The notes: generated by a model from the letters alone, not told the origin. A stretch of 36,263 nt of DNA from Candidatus Hebobacteria bacterium (GCA_029821495.1 JALGTG010000010.1:6083-42345), one strand, 5' to 3'. Numbered from the stretch's first letter, positions 8,140 to 16,213 are shown. A program made the numbers and translations.

Positions 8140-8151
8140 ATCTGAGGAGCC

Positions 8152-9141
8152 ATGTCCCAACCACGCAAGAAAGTCATCTTCAGCGCAATGCAGGCCACCG
8201 GTCGCCTCCACCTCGGCAACCTGGAGGGCGCCCTCCGCAACTGGGTCCGCCTCCAGGACGAGTACGAGCTCTACGCCGGCATCGTTGACCTCCACTCCCT
8301 TACCACCACCTTCGACGACACGGGTGAGGTCCGAGACAACGTCCGCCAGGCTGCCATCGACTACCTCGCCGCCGGCCTCGATCCCGAGAAGACCGCCATC
8401 GTCGTCCAGTCCCTCGTCCCCGCTCACGCCGAACTCCACATACTCCTCTCCATGATCACCCCGGTAAGCTGGCTCGAGCGCGTCCCCACCTACAAGGAGA
8501 AACGCGAGCAGCTCCACATCGCCAGCCCCTCCTACGGCCTCCTCGGCTACCCCGTCCTCATGGCCGCCGACATCCTCGTCTACCGCGCCGACGTGGTCCC
8601 CGTGGGCCGCGACCAGGAGCCCCACCTCGAACTCACCCGCGAAATCGCCCGCCGCTTCAACCACTTCTATGGCAACATCTTCCCTGAGCCCCAGTCCCTG
8701 CTCACGGAGTTCGCCGTGCTCCCCGGGCTCGACGGGCGCAAGATGAGCAAGTCCTACGACAACTGCATCTACCTCGCCGATCCGCCCGACGACCTCCGCA
8801 AGAAGGTCGGCGACATGTTCACCGACCCCGTCAAGATCCGCAAGGACGACCCCGGTCATCCCGACCAGTGCCCCGTCTATGCCTACCACCTCGCCTACTC
8901 CCCCGGCACGGCCGAGGAGGTGCGGGACGAGTGCGAGGCCGGACGCCTGGGCTGCGTCGCCCACAAGCAGCAGCTTGCCGACATACTCATCGAGGCCCTG
9001 ACCCCCTTCTGGGATCGCCGCGCCGCCATCGCCGCCGATTCCGACCGCGTTGACGCCGTCCTTGAAGAGGGCGCCCGCCGCGCCGCCGCCCGCACGGCCG
9101 AGACCATGGACCTCGTCTGGCGGGCCATGAAGCTGCGCTAG
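8152..9141 (+). CDS. trpS: Tryptophanyl-tRNA synthetase
   Basis: This class I synthetase charges tRNA-Trp. The N-terminus IFSAMQATGRLHLGN holds the HIGH-type signature as HLGN. GRKMSKSYDN is the KMSKS loop. GYPVLMAADILVYRADVVPVGRDQEPHLELTREIARRFN is the characteristic TrpRS core. Length (329 residues) is normal for the bacterial enzyme. The ATG at 8152 is preceded by TGAGGAG at a suitable distance. It has its own promoter and a hairpin-bearing leader. No leader peptide with tandem tryptophan codons or T-box specifier element is evident. Confidence 0.97.
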   Translation: MSQPRKKVIFSAMQATGRLHLGNLEGALRNWVRLQDEYELYAGIVDLHSLTTTFDDTGEVRDNVRQAAIDYLAAGLDPEKTAIVVQSLVPAHAELHILLSMITPVSWLERVPTYKEKREQLHIASPSYGLLGYPVLMAADILVYRADVVPVGRDQEPHLELTREIARRFNHFYGNIFPEPQSLLTEFAVLPGLDGRKMSKSYDNCIYLADPPDDLRKKVGDMFTDPVKIRKDDPGHPDQCPVYAYHLAYSPGTAEEVRDECEAGRLGCVAHKQQLADILIEALTPFWDRRAAIAADSDRVDAVLEEGARRAAARTAETMDLVWRAMKLR

Positions 9142-9309
9142 GCTTCTGCACAACGGACAAGCCCACACCTGCCGCCACTCACCTGCCTCCCGCTTACTCC
9201 GTCAAGAGGACTGGACGGCCCACTACAAATGAGGCATACTTACGTACGTCGATCCCGCCGCGCACCGCGGGCACAAAGCAAACGACACAGCACCAATCAC
9301 GGTCCGTCG

Positions 9310-10218
9310 ATGGAAACACACACATCTGAGACTATCGCCCAAGACGAAACACACACATCTGAGACTATCGCCCAAGACGCAGCAGCACACCCGGCTGTAC
9401 CCCCCGACCGTGTCTTCACCGGCCACCCCGTCAAGCTGCCCATCAACGGCGGCGGCTCCGCTGGCAGCCGAGCTTCGGCTGGCAGCCGACCTTCGGCATT
9501 CGAAGGCCCCCTCGACCTGCTGCTCTACCTCATCGAGCGCGAAGAGATAGACATCTTCGACATTCCCATCGAGCACATCACCAACCAATACCTCCAGTAC
9601 CTGAACCAGCTCGAATCCCTCAACATTGAAGTCTGCGGTGAGTTCCTCGTCATGGCCGCGCAGCTCCTCGAGATCAAGTCCCGCATGCTTCTCCCTCAGC
9701 CCGAGCGCCTCGACGAGGAAGAGGACGAGGTCGGCGACCCCCGTGCCGCACTCGTCGCACGTCTCATCGAGTACCGCCGCTACAAGACCGTCGCCGACGA
9801 ACTCCGCGCCCGAGCCGACATCCAGCGCTTCGTCTTCTCCCGGCGCAACCTCGTCAACGGGAACGGCAATGGCAACGGCCATCACGACCATCCCTACCTG
9901 ATGCTCAACCAGGTCTCCACCTTCGACCTCTGGGCCGCATTCCAGTCCGTCCTCAGCCGCGTCGCCGATGCCCGCTCCGACGGCGAACTCGTCCGGCCCC
10001 GCTTCACCGTCGGCCAGAAGGTCGCCGTCATTGTCGCTCGGCTCCGCTGGGCCAAGGAAGGCATCCTCTTCGTTGACCTCTTCGACGAAGACTCCACCCG
10101 GGCCGAGCTGATCGTCACCTTCCTGGCACTGCTGGAGCTCATCCGCCTCCGCCGAATCCGCGTCGCCCAAGAACGTCTATTCGGAGACATCCGCGTCTAC
10201 CCAATGAACGCTGCCTAG
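9310..10218 (+). CDS. scpA: Segregation and condensation protein A
   Basis: ScpA is the kleisin subunit that bridges the SMC heads of bacterial condensin. The N-terminal kleisin domain starts at FEGPLDLLLYLIEREEIDIFDIPI and continues with VCGEFLVMAAQLLEIKSRMLLP. The C-terminal winged helix is ELIVTFLALLELIRLRRIRVAQERLFGDI. The ORF is open from ATG 9229, but the ATG at 9310 (METHTSET) is taken here; neither has a good Shine-Dalgarno, so the start is uncertain. The region before the kleisin fold is odd. It contains two exact 33-bp tandem units encoding ETHTSETIAQD and two 18-bp units encoding AGSRAS and AGSRPS. scpB follows after six bases. Confidence 0.93.
   Translation: METHTSETIAQDETHTSETIAQDAAAHPAVPPDRVFTGHPVKLPINGGGSAGSRASAGSRPSAFEGPLDLLLYLIEREEIDIFDIPIEHITNQYLQYLNQLESLNIEVCGEFLVMAAQLLEIKSRMLLPQPERLDEEEDEVGDPRAALVARLIEYRRYKTVADELRARADIQRFVFSRRNLVNGNGNGNGHHDHPYLMLNQVSTFDLWAAFQSVLSRVADARSDGELVRPRFTVGQKVAVIVARLRWAKEGILFVDLFDEDSTRAELIVTFLALLELIRLRRIRVAQERLFGDIRVYPMNAA
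9313..9378 (+). repeat. Exact 33-bp tandem duplication in the scpA 5' region
   Basis: Bases 9313-9345 and 9346-9378 are identical. Each encodes ETHTSETIAQD in the scpA frame. It is a recent in-frame duplication, or a tract prone to length variation, in the poorly conserved N-terminal tail. Confidence 0.95.
9460..9495 (+). repeat. Two 18-bp tandem units with internal CCGA/TCGG hairpins in scpA
   Basis: Bases 9460-9477 and 9478-9495 differ at a single position. Each contains a small palindrome (CCGAGCTTCGG or CCGACCTTCGG). They encode AGSRAS and AGSRPS in frame, immediately before the conserved FEGPLDLLLY of ScpA. Confidence 0.9.
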
Positions 10219-10224
10219 CCTCAC

Positions 10225-10840
10225 ATGACCGAGCAGGAGCGAGACACAGAACAGAGCTGTCAGCACGAGGATCAGAGCTCCGAGAAGCTCGCCGCCCTCG
10301 AAGCCGTCCTCTTCATGGCGGCCGAACCCATCCCCTCCGCCGAGCTGGCCGAAATCCTCGAGGTCACGCCTGAGCAGGCTGACCTCCTGCTTCGCCAGCT
10401 CGAGGCCGCATGCGAGCGCGGCGGCATTCAGGTCACCCGCGTCGCCGGCGGCTATCAGGTCTGCACCCGCCCCGAGTACGGCCCCTACGTAGCCAAACTC
10501 CACAAGCCCGAGCGCTTTCCGCCCGGAGATAGAAGCCATCCGCGGCGTCAACTCCGACTCCCCCATTGACACTCTCGCCCAGTACGAGCTCATCCGCGAG
10601 GCCGGTCGGAAGGACACCCCGGGGCGACCCGTGCTCTATCGCACAACCGACAACTTCCTCGGACACTTCGGCCTCAACTCCGTCGAGGACCTCCCTCAGC
10701 TCGACTCCATCCCGGTGGACGAGACCGAGGCCGGCGCTGACGCATCACCCCAGGTGGATGCCGACCCGGCCGACCAGCCACAGCCCGACCTGGAGGCCGG
10801 AGGCGACACTGCGGAAGCCGGCGAGCAACCGTCAGAATGA
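10225..10840 (+). pseudogene. scpB: Segregation and condensation protein B, disrupted by an internal deletion and frameshift
   Basis: ScpB is the winged-helix partner of ScpA in bacterial condensin. The first part (frame of ATG 10225) reads KLAALEAVLFMAAEPIPSAELAEIL and continues to YGPYVAKLHKPERF, then runs into unrelated residues and a stop at 10569. From about 10520 the next frame carries RPEIEAIRGVNSDS and GRKDTPGRPVLYRTTDNFLGHFGL, the normal second half, to the stop at 10840. The roughly 20 residues usually joining the halves (an LSRAALETLAIIAYRQPVT-like segment) are missing. A deletion of about 60 bases that is not a multiple of three near 10515-10522 explains both observations. This could be a genuine mutation or an assembly error. 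The end overlaps the next gene's ATG by three bases (ATGA). Confidence 0.85.
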
Positions 10841-12057
10841 GGTGCATTCCGCCCGCCCGCCCCCTCTCACTGCTCCTCGGAGTCACCGCGCTCCTCGCCT
10901 GCCGCTCTATCCCGGCATTCTCCGCTCCTCCTCCCATTCAGGCCCGCGCCGCTGTCCTCTTGGATGTCGAGACCGGCACCGTCCTCTTCCAGCAGAACAT
11001 GCACCAGTCCCGTCCCTTTGCCAGCACCACGAAGATCATGACCGCTCTGCTGGCACTGGAGAACTGCAGCCTCGACGACCTGGTGTCCATGAGCCCCACT
11101 GCCGCTGCCGTGCAAGGATCCTCTCTCTACCTCGATGCCGGCCAGGTCATGCGACTCGACGATCTCCTTGCCGCCGTCCTCCTCCGCTCCGCCAACGACG
11201 CGGCCATCGCCATCGCCGAGCACATCTCCGGCAGCGTTCCCGCCTTCGCCAGCCTCATGAATGAGCGCGCCCGCCAGCTCGGCGCCACCGATACCCACTT
11301 CGTCAACCCCCACGGCCTGCACGACCGCGACCACCGTTCCTCCGCCTACGATCTCGCCCTCATCACCCGCAGGGCACTCGAACACCCGCGCTTCCGCGAA
11401 CTCGTCGCCGCCGAGAAGCTCGACATTCAAGTCCCCACCGATCCCTCGGGCCTCCGCAGGCTCCACAACCACAATAAGCTCCTCCGGCGGGCCGACTTCG
11501 TGGATGGAGTCAAGACCGGCTACGTCAACGAGTCCGGCCAGTGCCTCGTCGCCTCCGGCACCGAGGACGGCCGGCAGCTTGTCGCCGTCCTCCTCGACAG
11601 TCCCGACATCTACCGCGAGGCCCTCTCACTCCTCCGATACGGCTTCGCGGACTTCGACAAGAAGGTCTTCGCGGAGCCCGGCGACGCCCTCGGCCGCGCC
11701 ACCATTCGCGGCGGTACCGAGCCCTCTGTGTCCGCCGTCTGTCAGGGGACCCTTGTCACAGTCGTTGGCCCCGATCTGGCCGACCAGCCCAGGCTCGAGG
11801 TCACTCTCAACGGCCCCTTGCCGGCCCCGGTCGCCCAGGGCGACCCCGTCGGCCAAGTCCGCCTCGTCGCTGGCAGGACCGTCCTCGCCCGCGCGCCCCT
11901 CGTCGCCGGCCAGGCCATCAGCCGGGCCCTCTTCCCGATTGTCGCTGTCTGGACTCTCCGCTCGCTCGTCGTAGTCGTGATCCTCGCGCTTCTCATCAGA
12001 CAGTATGCAAAGGCTGTCCAAGCTAATCGCAGACGCCGGCTCCGCCTCCCGTCGTAA
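10837..12057 (+). CDS. Serine-type D-Ala-D-Ala carboxypeptidase (PBP5/DacF type)
   Basis: This penicillin-binding protein trims the terminal D-alanine from peptidoglycan stem peptides outside the cytoplasmic membrane. A signal peptide is present (LSLLLGVTALLACRSIPAFSA). The active-site triad of the SxxK family is complete: STTK (S63-K66), SAN (S118-N120) and KTG (K226). A C-terminal beta domain follows, and then a membrane segment (LRSLVVVVILALLI) with a basic tail, replacing the amphipathic anchor typical of Enterobacteria. At 406 residues it has normal length. Translation is coupled to scpB by an ATGA overlap, and its last 53 bases overlap the pseudouridine synthase gene. The scpAB-dac-pseudouridine synthase order is common in Gram-positive-type genomes. 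Confidence 0.92.
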   Translation: MRCIPPARPLSLLLGVTALLACRSIPAFSAPPPIQARAAVLLDVETGTVLFQQNMHQSRPFASTTKIMTALLALENCSLDDLVSMSPTAAAVQGSSLYLDAGQVMRLDDLLAAVLLRSANDAAIAIAEHISGSVPAFASLMNERARQLGATDTHFVNPHGLHDRDHRSSAYDLALITRRALEHPRFRELVAAEKLDIQVPTDPSGLRRLHNHNKLLRRADFVDGVKTGYVNESGQCLVASGTEDGRQLVAVLLDSPDIYREALSLLRYGFADFDKKVFAEPGDALGRATIRGGTEPSVSAVCQGTLVTVVGPDLADQPRLEVTLNGPLPAPVAQGDPVGQVRLVAGRTVLARAPLVAGQAISRALFPIVAVWTLRSLVVVVILALLIRQYAKAVQANRRRRLRLPS

Positions 12058-12769
12058 GGCCGCCGACCTAGTCCGGGCAGGGCGCGTCCGGGTGGATGGC
12101 GAGGTCGTCACCGACCCCGGCATCCAGGTTGACCCAGCCGCCTCCCGGGTCGAGTTGGATCGCCGCCTCCTCCGCGCACAGCCCAAGCGCTACCTCCTGC
12201 TCAACAAGCCCCGCGGCCCCCTCTCCGCAGTCGCGGACCAGCGCGGTCGCACCACCGTCATCGACCTGCTCGGGGATACTCAGGAGCGCCTCTATCCCGC
12301 CGGCCGCCTCGACGCGGACACGGAAGGCATCCTCTTGATCACAAACGACGGGGACCTCACATACCGCCTCACCCATCCCCGCTACGGAGTCGAGAAAGTA
12401 TACCGGGCGGAGGTCAGGGGGCGTCCCTCCCGCGCCGCCATCCGGCGGCTCTCCCAGGGCGTCCTTCTCGATGACGGTCCCTCAGGACCCGCCCGCGTCC
12501 GTTTGCTGAGGGCCGGGCGCGATACATCTCTCGTCGAGCTCACCGTTCACTCCGGACGGAAGCGCATGATCCGCCGCATGCTCAAGGCCGTCGGCCACCC
12601 GGTCCGCGCCTTGCAGCGAACTCGCATCGGCCCTCTGACCCTGGGTGATCTCTACCCTGGGCAGTGGCGCTCGCTCACCGACGACGAAGTGGCGCAGCTC
12701 CGGAGGTGCGTAAACCAGAACGCCGCCCCCCCTGGGGGGACGGCGCCTCGAAATCAGACTCATCGGTGA
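12005..12769 (+). CDS. rluB: RsuA/RluB-family 23S (or 16S) rRNA pseudouridine synthase
   Basis: This enzyme isomerises a specific uridine in ribosomal RNA to pseudouridine. An N-terminal S4 RNA-binding domain (RLSKLIADAGSASRRKAADLV to about residue 60) precedes the catalytic domain. The catalytic aspartate is in GRLDADTEGILLITNDGDL (about D103), and GRKRMIRRMLKAVGHPV is the conserved C-terminal segment. The ATG at 12005 is retained despite overlapping the carboxypeptidase gene by 53 bases, because the S4 domain begins right at it. The last codons overlap a very GC-rich hairpin at 12721-12745. Exact rRNA target (RluB versus RsuA) is inferred from operon context only. Confidence 0.9.
   Translation: MQRLSKLIADAGSASRRKAADLVRAGRVRVDGEVVTDPGIQVDPAASRVELDRRLLRAQPKRYLLLNKPRGPLSAVADQRGRTTVIDLLGDTQERLYPAGRLDADTEGILLITNDGDLTYRLTHPRYGVEKVYRAEVRGRPSRAAIRRLSQGVLLDDGPSGPARVRLLRAGRDTSLVELTVHSGRKRMIRRMLKAVGHPVRALQRTRIGPLTLGDLYPGQWRSLTDDEVAQLRRCVNQNAAPPGGTAPRNQTHR
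12721..12745. terminator. GC-rich hairpin between convergent rluB and rpmB
   Basis: CGCCG at 12721-12725 and CGGCG at 12741-12745 flank a C-run facing a G-run, with one mismatch in the stem. It lies in the last codons of the pseudouridine synthase gene and just beyond the rpmB stop on the other strand. No clear U-tract follows in either direction, so function as a bidirectional terminator is only plausible. Confidence 0.4.
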
Positions 12770-12784
12770 ACCACGCTCAGCAGC

Positions 12785-12976
12785 TCAGGCCGCGCGCGTC
12801 ACCTTCCCGGCCTTCAGGCACTTCGCGCATACTCGCAGCCTCACCGGCTTCCCCTTCTGCACTGCCTTCACTCGCTGCAAGTTCGGAAGCCACCGCCGCT
12901 TCGTCCGCACGTGCGAGTGGCTGACATTGTACCCGGTCTGCGGTCCCTTACCGCATACAGCACATCTTCTGGCCAT
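12785..12976 (-). CDS. rpmB: Large ribosomal subunit protein bL28, zinc-binding form
   Basis: L28 is a small protein of the 50S ribosomal subunit. The 63-residue product [25 protein letters not shown]... shows the conserved [15 protein letters not shown] core and [13 protein letters not shown] end. Two CxxC pairs (CAVC, CAKC) mark the zinc-containing paralogue. The ORF track begins further upstream, but the ATG complementary to 12974-12976 starts the family sequence and has GGGAGC upstream. It is transcribed from its own promoter on the minus strand, divergent from the CBS/DUF1385 gene. Confidence 0.97.
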   Translation of the reverse strand: MARRCAVCGKGPQTGYNVSHSHVRTKRRWLPNLQRVKAVQKGKPVRLRVCAKCLKAGKVTRAA

Positions 12977-13012
12977 AAGAAAGCTCCCGTTTGATGTCGA
13001 ACTGGACAACTT

Positions 13013-13042
13013 ATGATAGCATACATGGGCGACCCACAGCAA
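13013..13042 (-). promoter_or_regulatory. Sigma-70-type promoter of rpmB
   Basis: Read on the minus strand, TTGCTG (13042-13037) and TATCAT (13018-13013) are separated by 18 bases. The -10 is extended by TGC (TGCTATCAT), the same form as the asd promoter. Transcription would begin near 13006, about 30 bases before the rpmB start codon. Confidence 0.65.
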
Positions 13043-13065
13043 CCAGTGCCCGGCCGCCCCCGGCA

Positions 13066-14256
13066 ATGACACTTCGCGACATCCGCAACATCATAACACC
13101 AGCACCGCCCCTCGCGGCCGACGCCACAGTCGCCAAGGCGATCCGCCTGGCGCGCGCTCGCTCCCTGCCGGCCCTGCCGGTCGCAGAGCGCGCCCAGCTC
13201 ATCGGAATCGTCGAGGAGGCCGACCTCATCCGTCTCGCCGCAGAGGCCGCCGACCCCGGCACGGCCGCACGGGAAATCCGAGTGGCCCAGATCATGCGTC
13301 CCATAGAACTCATCGCCTCCGACACCCAGCCTCTCGGCGACATCGCCCGGGCGCTCCATTCCTCCTCCACGGCCGCCGTGCCCGTGGTCGCTCCCGACGG
13401 CCGCTACCTCGGCATGCTGCTGCGCCGCGACCTCCTCGCAGCCATCACCGGCCAGCCTCACACCCCTCCCATCGCCGGCCTCGCCACCCCCTTTGGCGTG
13501 TACCTGACCACTGGCGCCCTTCGCGCCGGAGCCAACGACCTCGCTCTCGCTTCCACCGGCGCGGCCCTCATGGCCCTCAACCTCCTGGCCAGCAGCATCA
13601 TCTACGCTCTCGTCTGGCTCCTCAGCAAGCTCTTCTCGGGCCCCCTCGCGGTTGCCGCGGCCGAACCGTCGCGTGTGGTCGAGGTGGTGGCATCTCTCAC
13701 CTTGTACGGGCTCTGGATGGCCGTATTCCTTGCCCTTCTTCGCCTCTCCCCCCTGACCCGCATCCACGGCGCAGAGCACATGGTCGTTCACGCCATTGAG
13801 GAAGGGGAGGACCTAGTCCCGGAGAAACTGAGGGCCATGCCTCGGGTGCACTCGCGCTGTGGCACGAACCTAATGGCGCTTCTGATTCTGCTTGTCATTG
13901 CGGACCAATTCCTCTCCTCCCTCGCCGGAGGCCTCGGCGAACCCGCTCGTCTCGCCGCGCTCGTCGCCCTGGTGGCCATTGTGTTGCTCACTTGGCGCAG
14001 GCTCGGCGCCGGCCTCCAGCGATGGGTGACGACCCGCCAGCCCTCCGAACGCCAGCTCGCCCGAGCCGGCGGAGTAGGGGAGGACCTTCTCCGGCAGGTC
14101 CGCGCCCATCCCGGCGCGCGCGTCTCCTTCCGCCGCCGCCTCTGGAACAGCGGCTTCCCACAGGTCCTGTCGGGATTTGCCGCGGTGGCCGTTCTAGTCT
14201 ACTATGGGGGTCCTCTACTGAGCACGGCTTGGACCTGGCTCAGAGGACTGTCATAA
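13066..14256 (+). CDS. CBS domain pair fused to a DUF1385-type membrane protein
   Basis: About 120 N-terminal residues form two CBS motifs ([30 protein letters not shown]..., and [23 protein letters not shown]...[15 protein letters not shown]), a module that usually binds adenosine nucleotides. The rest is a DUF1385-like membrane protein. It has hydrophobic helices around residues 160-190 and 215-235, the family signature [19 protein letters not shown] followed by [16 protein letters not shown], and more membrane segments to the end. DUF1385 has no established function; the HGAEH and RCGT motifs are its hallmark. Both candidate starts (12991 and 13066) lack a strong Shine-Dalgarno; 13066 begins the CBS fold. 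It ends ten bases before argS and is probably co-transcribed with it. Confidence 0.78.
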   Translation: MTLRDIRNIITPAPPLAADATVAKAIRLARARSLPALPVAERAQLIGIVEEADLIRLAAEAADPGTAAREIRVAQIMRPIELIASDTQPLGDIARALHSSSTAAVPVVAPDGRYLGMLLRRDLLAAITGQPHTPPIAGLATPFGVYLTTGALRAGANDLALASTGAALMALNLLASSIIYALVWLLSKLFSGPLAVAAAEPSRVVEVVASLTLYGLWMAVFLALLRLSPLTRIHGAEHMVVHAIEEGEDLVPEKLRAMPRVHSRCGTNLMALLILLVIADQFLSSLAGGLGEPARLAALVALVAIVLLTWRRLGAGLQRWVTTRQPSERQLARAGGVGEDLLRQVRAHPGARVSFRRRLWNSGFPQVLSGFAAVAVLVYYGGPLLSTAWTWLRGLS

Positions 14257-14266
14257 CGGAGCAGCA

Positions 14267-15940
14267 ATGCCCAGAGATCTACTCACCCAAGCACTCTCAC
14301 ATGCCCTGACCCAAGCCCAGAACGCGGGCGACCTCCCCAAGTCCGCCGCCGTCGAGGTGGAACTCCAGATCCCGCGCGACCCCCGCCATGGCGACTTCTC
14401 CAGCAGCCTGGCCATGGCGCTGGCCAGCGAGACCGGCCGCCCCGCCCGCGAGATTGCCGAGACCATCGTCCGCCACCTCGATCTCCCCGCTGACATCGCA
14501 AGCAGTGTCGGAATCGCCGGGCCCGGCTTCATCAACTTCCTCCTTTCCCCGGTCTGGCTGCGCGGCGTCGTTCGCACGGCATTGGAGGAGGGCGAAGACT
14601 ACGGCCGCTCCAACACCGGCCAGGGCAAGCGCCTCCTCCTCGAGTTCGTCAGCGCCAACCCCACCGGCCCCGTCGCCGTCGTCCAGGGCCGTGCCGCCGC
14701 CATCGGCGATGCCCTCGCCCGCCTCTTCGAGCGCACCGGCTGGGCGGTCTCCCGCGAATACTACGTCAACGATGCCACCAACAGCACCCAGGTCCAGCGC
14801 TTCGCCGAGACCCTAGAGGCTCGCTACCTCCAGCAGCTCGGCAAAGAAGCTCCCGTCCCTGAGGACGGCTACCAGGGAGACTACGTGGTCGAGATGGCCG
14901 AGCAGCTTGTTGCCGCCGAGGGCGACACCTACCTATCCATGTCTCACGAACAGCGTCTCGCCGCGCTCTCCGAGTACTGCCTCAAGGAGATAGTATCCGG
15001 CCAGCAGCACGACATGGCCGCTTTCGGCATCAACTTCGACACCTGGTTCATGGAGAGTTCACTTCACGAAGACGACCAGGTGAGCAAGGCCGTAGAGACC
15101 CTAAAGTCGGCCGGCCATGCTTACGAGGCCGACGACGCCCTCTGGCTCAAGGCCACCGACTTCGGCGACGACCAGGACCACGTCCTCGTGCGCAGGGACG
15201 GCCGCCCCACCTACCTCGCCGCCGACATCGCCTACCACAAGAACAAGTTCGACCGCGGCTTCGACCGCCTCATTGACATCTGGGGACCCGACCATCAGGG
15301 CCACGTCCGTCGGACCAAGGCGGGCGTACGGGCCCTCGGCTACGACCCCTCCCGCTTCGAGATCCTCATCCACCAGTGGGTCCGGCTCTTCCGCGGGGCC
15401 GAGATGGTCCGCATGTCCAAGCGCGCCGGCGACATCGTTCCCCTCTCCGGCCTCATCGAGGATGTCGGCTCCGACGCGGCTCGCTTCTTCTTCCTCATGC
15501 AGTCCATGGAGAGCCACCTCGACTTCGACCTCGAACTCGCCAAGAAGCAGGCCGCCGACAATCCCGTCTACTACGTCCAGTACGCGCACGCCCGCATCTG
15601 CAGCATCCTGCGCGAGGCCGAGGAGCGAGGCGTGTCACTCCCGAACATTGCCGACGTCAACCTCGACCGCCTCGAACATGCTGACGAACTCACCCTCATC
15701 CGCAAGCTCGCCGATCTGCCCTATGAGGTAAGCCAGGCCGCCTCCCGCTACGAGCCCCACCGCATGACCCGCTACGCGCGCGAGCTTGCCTCCACCTTCC
15801 ACGGCTTCTACACCAACTGCCGCGTCCTCAGCGACGACGCCGACCTGACCGCCGCCCGCCTCGCCCTCGTCCAGGCCGCCCTTACAGCCCTCCGCATCGC
15901 CCTCAACATCATCGGCGTCTCCGCCCCAGAGAAGATGTAG
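14267..15940 (+). CDS. argS: Arginyl-tRNA synthetase with an altered HIGH motif
   Basis: This class I synthetase charges tRNA-Arg. The N-terminal tRNA-recognition domain (IPRDPRHGDFSSSLAMALA) precedes the catalytic fold with EFVSANPTGP. It continues with REYYVNDATNSTQVQRF, DDALWLKATDFGDDQDHVLVRRDGRPTYLAADIAYHKNKFDRG and the KMSKS-type loop RMSKRAGDIV. The anticodon-binding DALR domain closes the protein (YVQYAHARI onward). Oddity: the class I HIGH signature, usually PLHVGHGR, reads PVAVVQGR here (about residues 134-141), so both histidines are lost. The remaining fold is intact. GGAG lies just before the ATG at 14267. Length (557 residues) is normal. Confidence 0.95.
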   Translation: MPRDLLTQALSHALTQAQNAGDLPKSAAVEVELQIPRDPRHGDFSSSLAMALASETGRPAREIAETIVRHLDLPADIASSVGIAGPGFINFLLSPVWLRGVVRTALEEGEDYGRSNTGQGKRLLLEFVSANPTGPVAVVQGRAAAIGDALARLFERTGWAVSREYYVNDATNSTQVQRFAETLEARYLQQLGKEAPVPEDGYQGDYVVEMAEQLVAAEGDTYLSMSHEQRLAALSEYCLKEIVSGQQHDMAAFGINFDTWFMESSLHEDDQVSKAVETLKSAGHAYEADDALWLKATDFGDDQDHVLVRRDGRPTYLAADIAYHKNKFDRGFDRLIDIWGPDHQGHVRRTKAGVRALGYDPSRFEILIHQWVRLFRGAEMVRMSKRAGDIVPLSGLIEDVGSDAARFFFLMQSMESHLDFDLELAKKQAADNPVYYVQYAHARICSILREAEERGVSLPNIADVNLDRLEHADELTLIRKLADLPYEVSQAASRYEPHRMTRYARELASTFHGFYTNCRVLSDDADLTAARLALVQAALTALRIALNIIGVSAPEKM

Positions 15941-15948
15941 GACACATG

Positions 15949-16003
15949 TCCGCCAAGGCGGATGCCCGCCGCTACATGTCACCCTGAGCGTTAGCGAAGG
16001 GTC
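15949..16003. repeat. TCCGCC/GGCGGA hairpin and ACCCT/AGGGT hairpin after argS
   Basis: TCCGCC (15949-15954), AA, GGCGGA (15957-15962) form a small perfect hairpin. Further on, ACCCT (15981-15985) and AGGGT (15998-16002) flank the loop GAGCGTTAGCGA. The second unit has relatives at 34597-34621 (ATCCT/AGGAT) and 34718-34740 (ATTCC/GGAAT), which share the GAGCG...CGA loop but have different, still paired stems. Confidence 0.75.
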
Positions 16004-16066
16004 CCGCCGTCAGCACACAGGACAGGACACATGCTCCTGCCCACGCATCTCGCTCCCCGTCCGTAC

Positions 16067-16137
16067 GGCAGGAGCCCCTAGGCCGCTGAAAGCGGCCGGG
16101 GTGGCGGCCCGAAGGACTTAGCCACGTGTCTCCTGCC
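16067..16137. repeat. Composite three-stem palindromic element
   Basis: The outer stem is GGCAGGAG (16067-16074) with CTCCTGCC (16130-16137). Inside it are two more stems. GGCCGC and GCGGCC pair around TGAAA at 16081-16097. GTGGC and GCCAC pair around GGCCCGAAGGACTTA at 16101-16125. The whole could fold as a three-way junction. Each part occurs separately elsewhere in the window, so this looks like palindromes nested into one another. It lies between argS and the DUF4132 gene. Confidence 0.8.
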
Positions 16138-16213
16138 CATCCATCTCCCTCGCACTCCGCAGGCTTTCCCCCCGCCCTGTCGAACCCAACCGCGGCACCA
16201 AGCCCATCTCGTT

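Noticed and set aside
8069-8151. T-box riboswitch ahead of trpS
   Set aside because: No T-box core sequence or antiterminator/terminator pair was found; the hairpin is a repeat with a near-identical copy far from any synthetase gene.
16067-16137. tRNA-like gene, because of the cloverleaf-like stems
   Set aside because: No T-loop GTTCRA sequence, anticodon arm or acceptor end; the parts are dispersed repeats.
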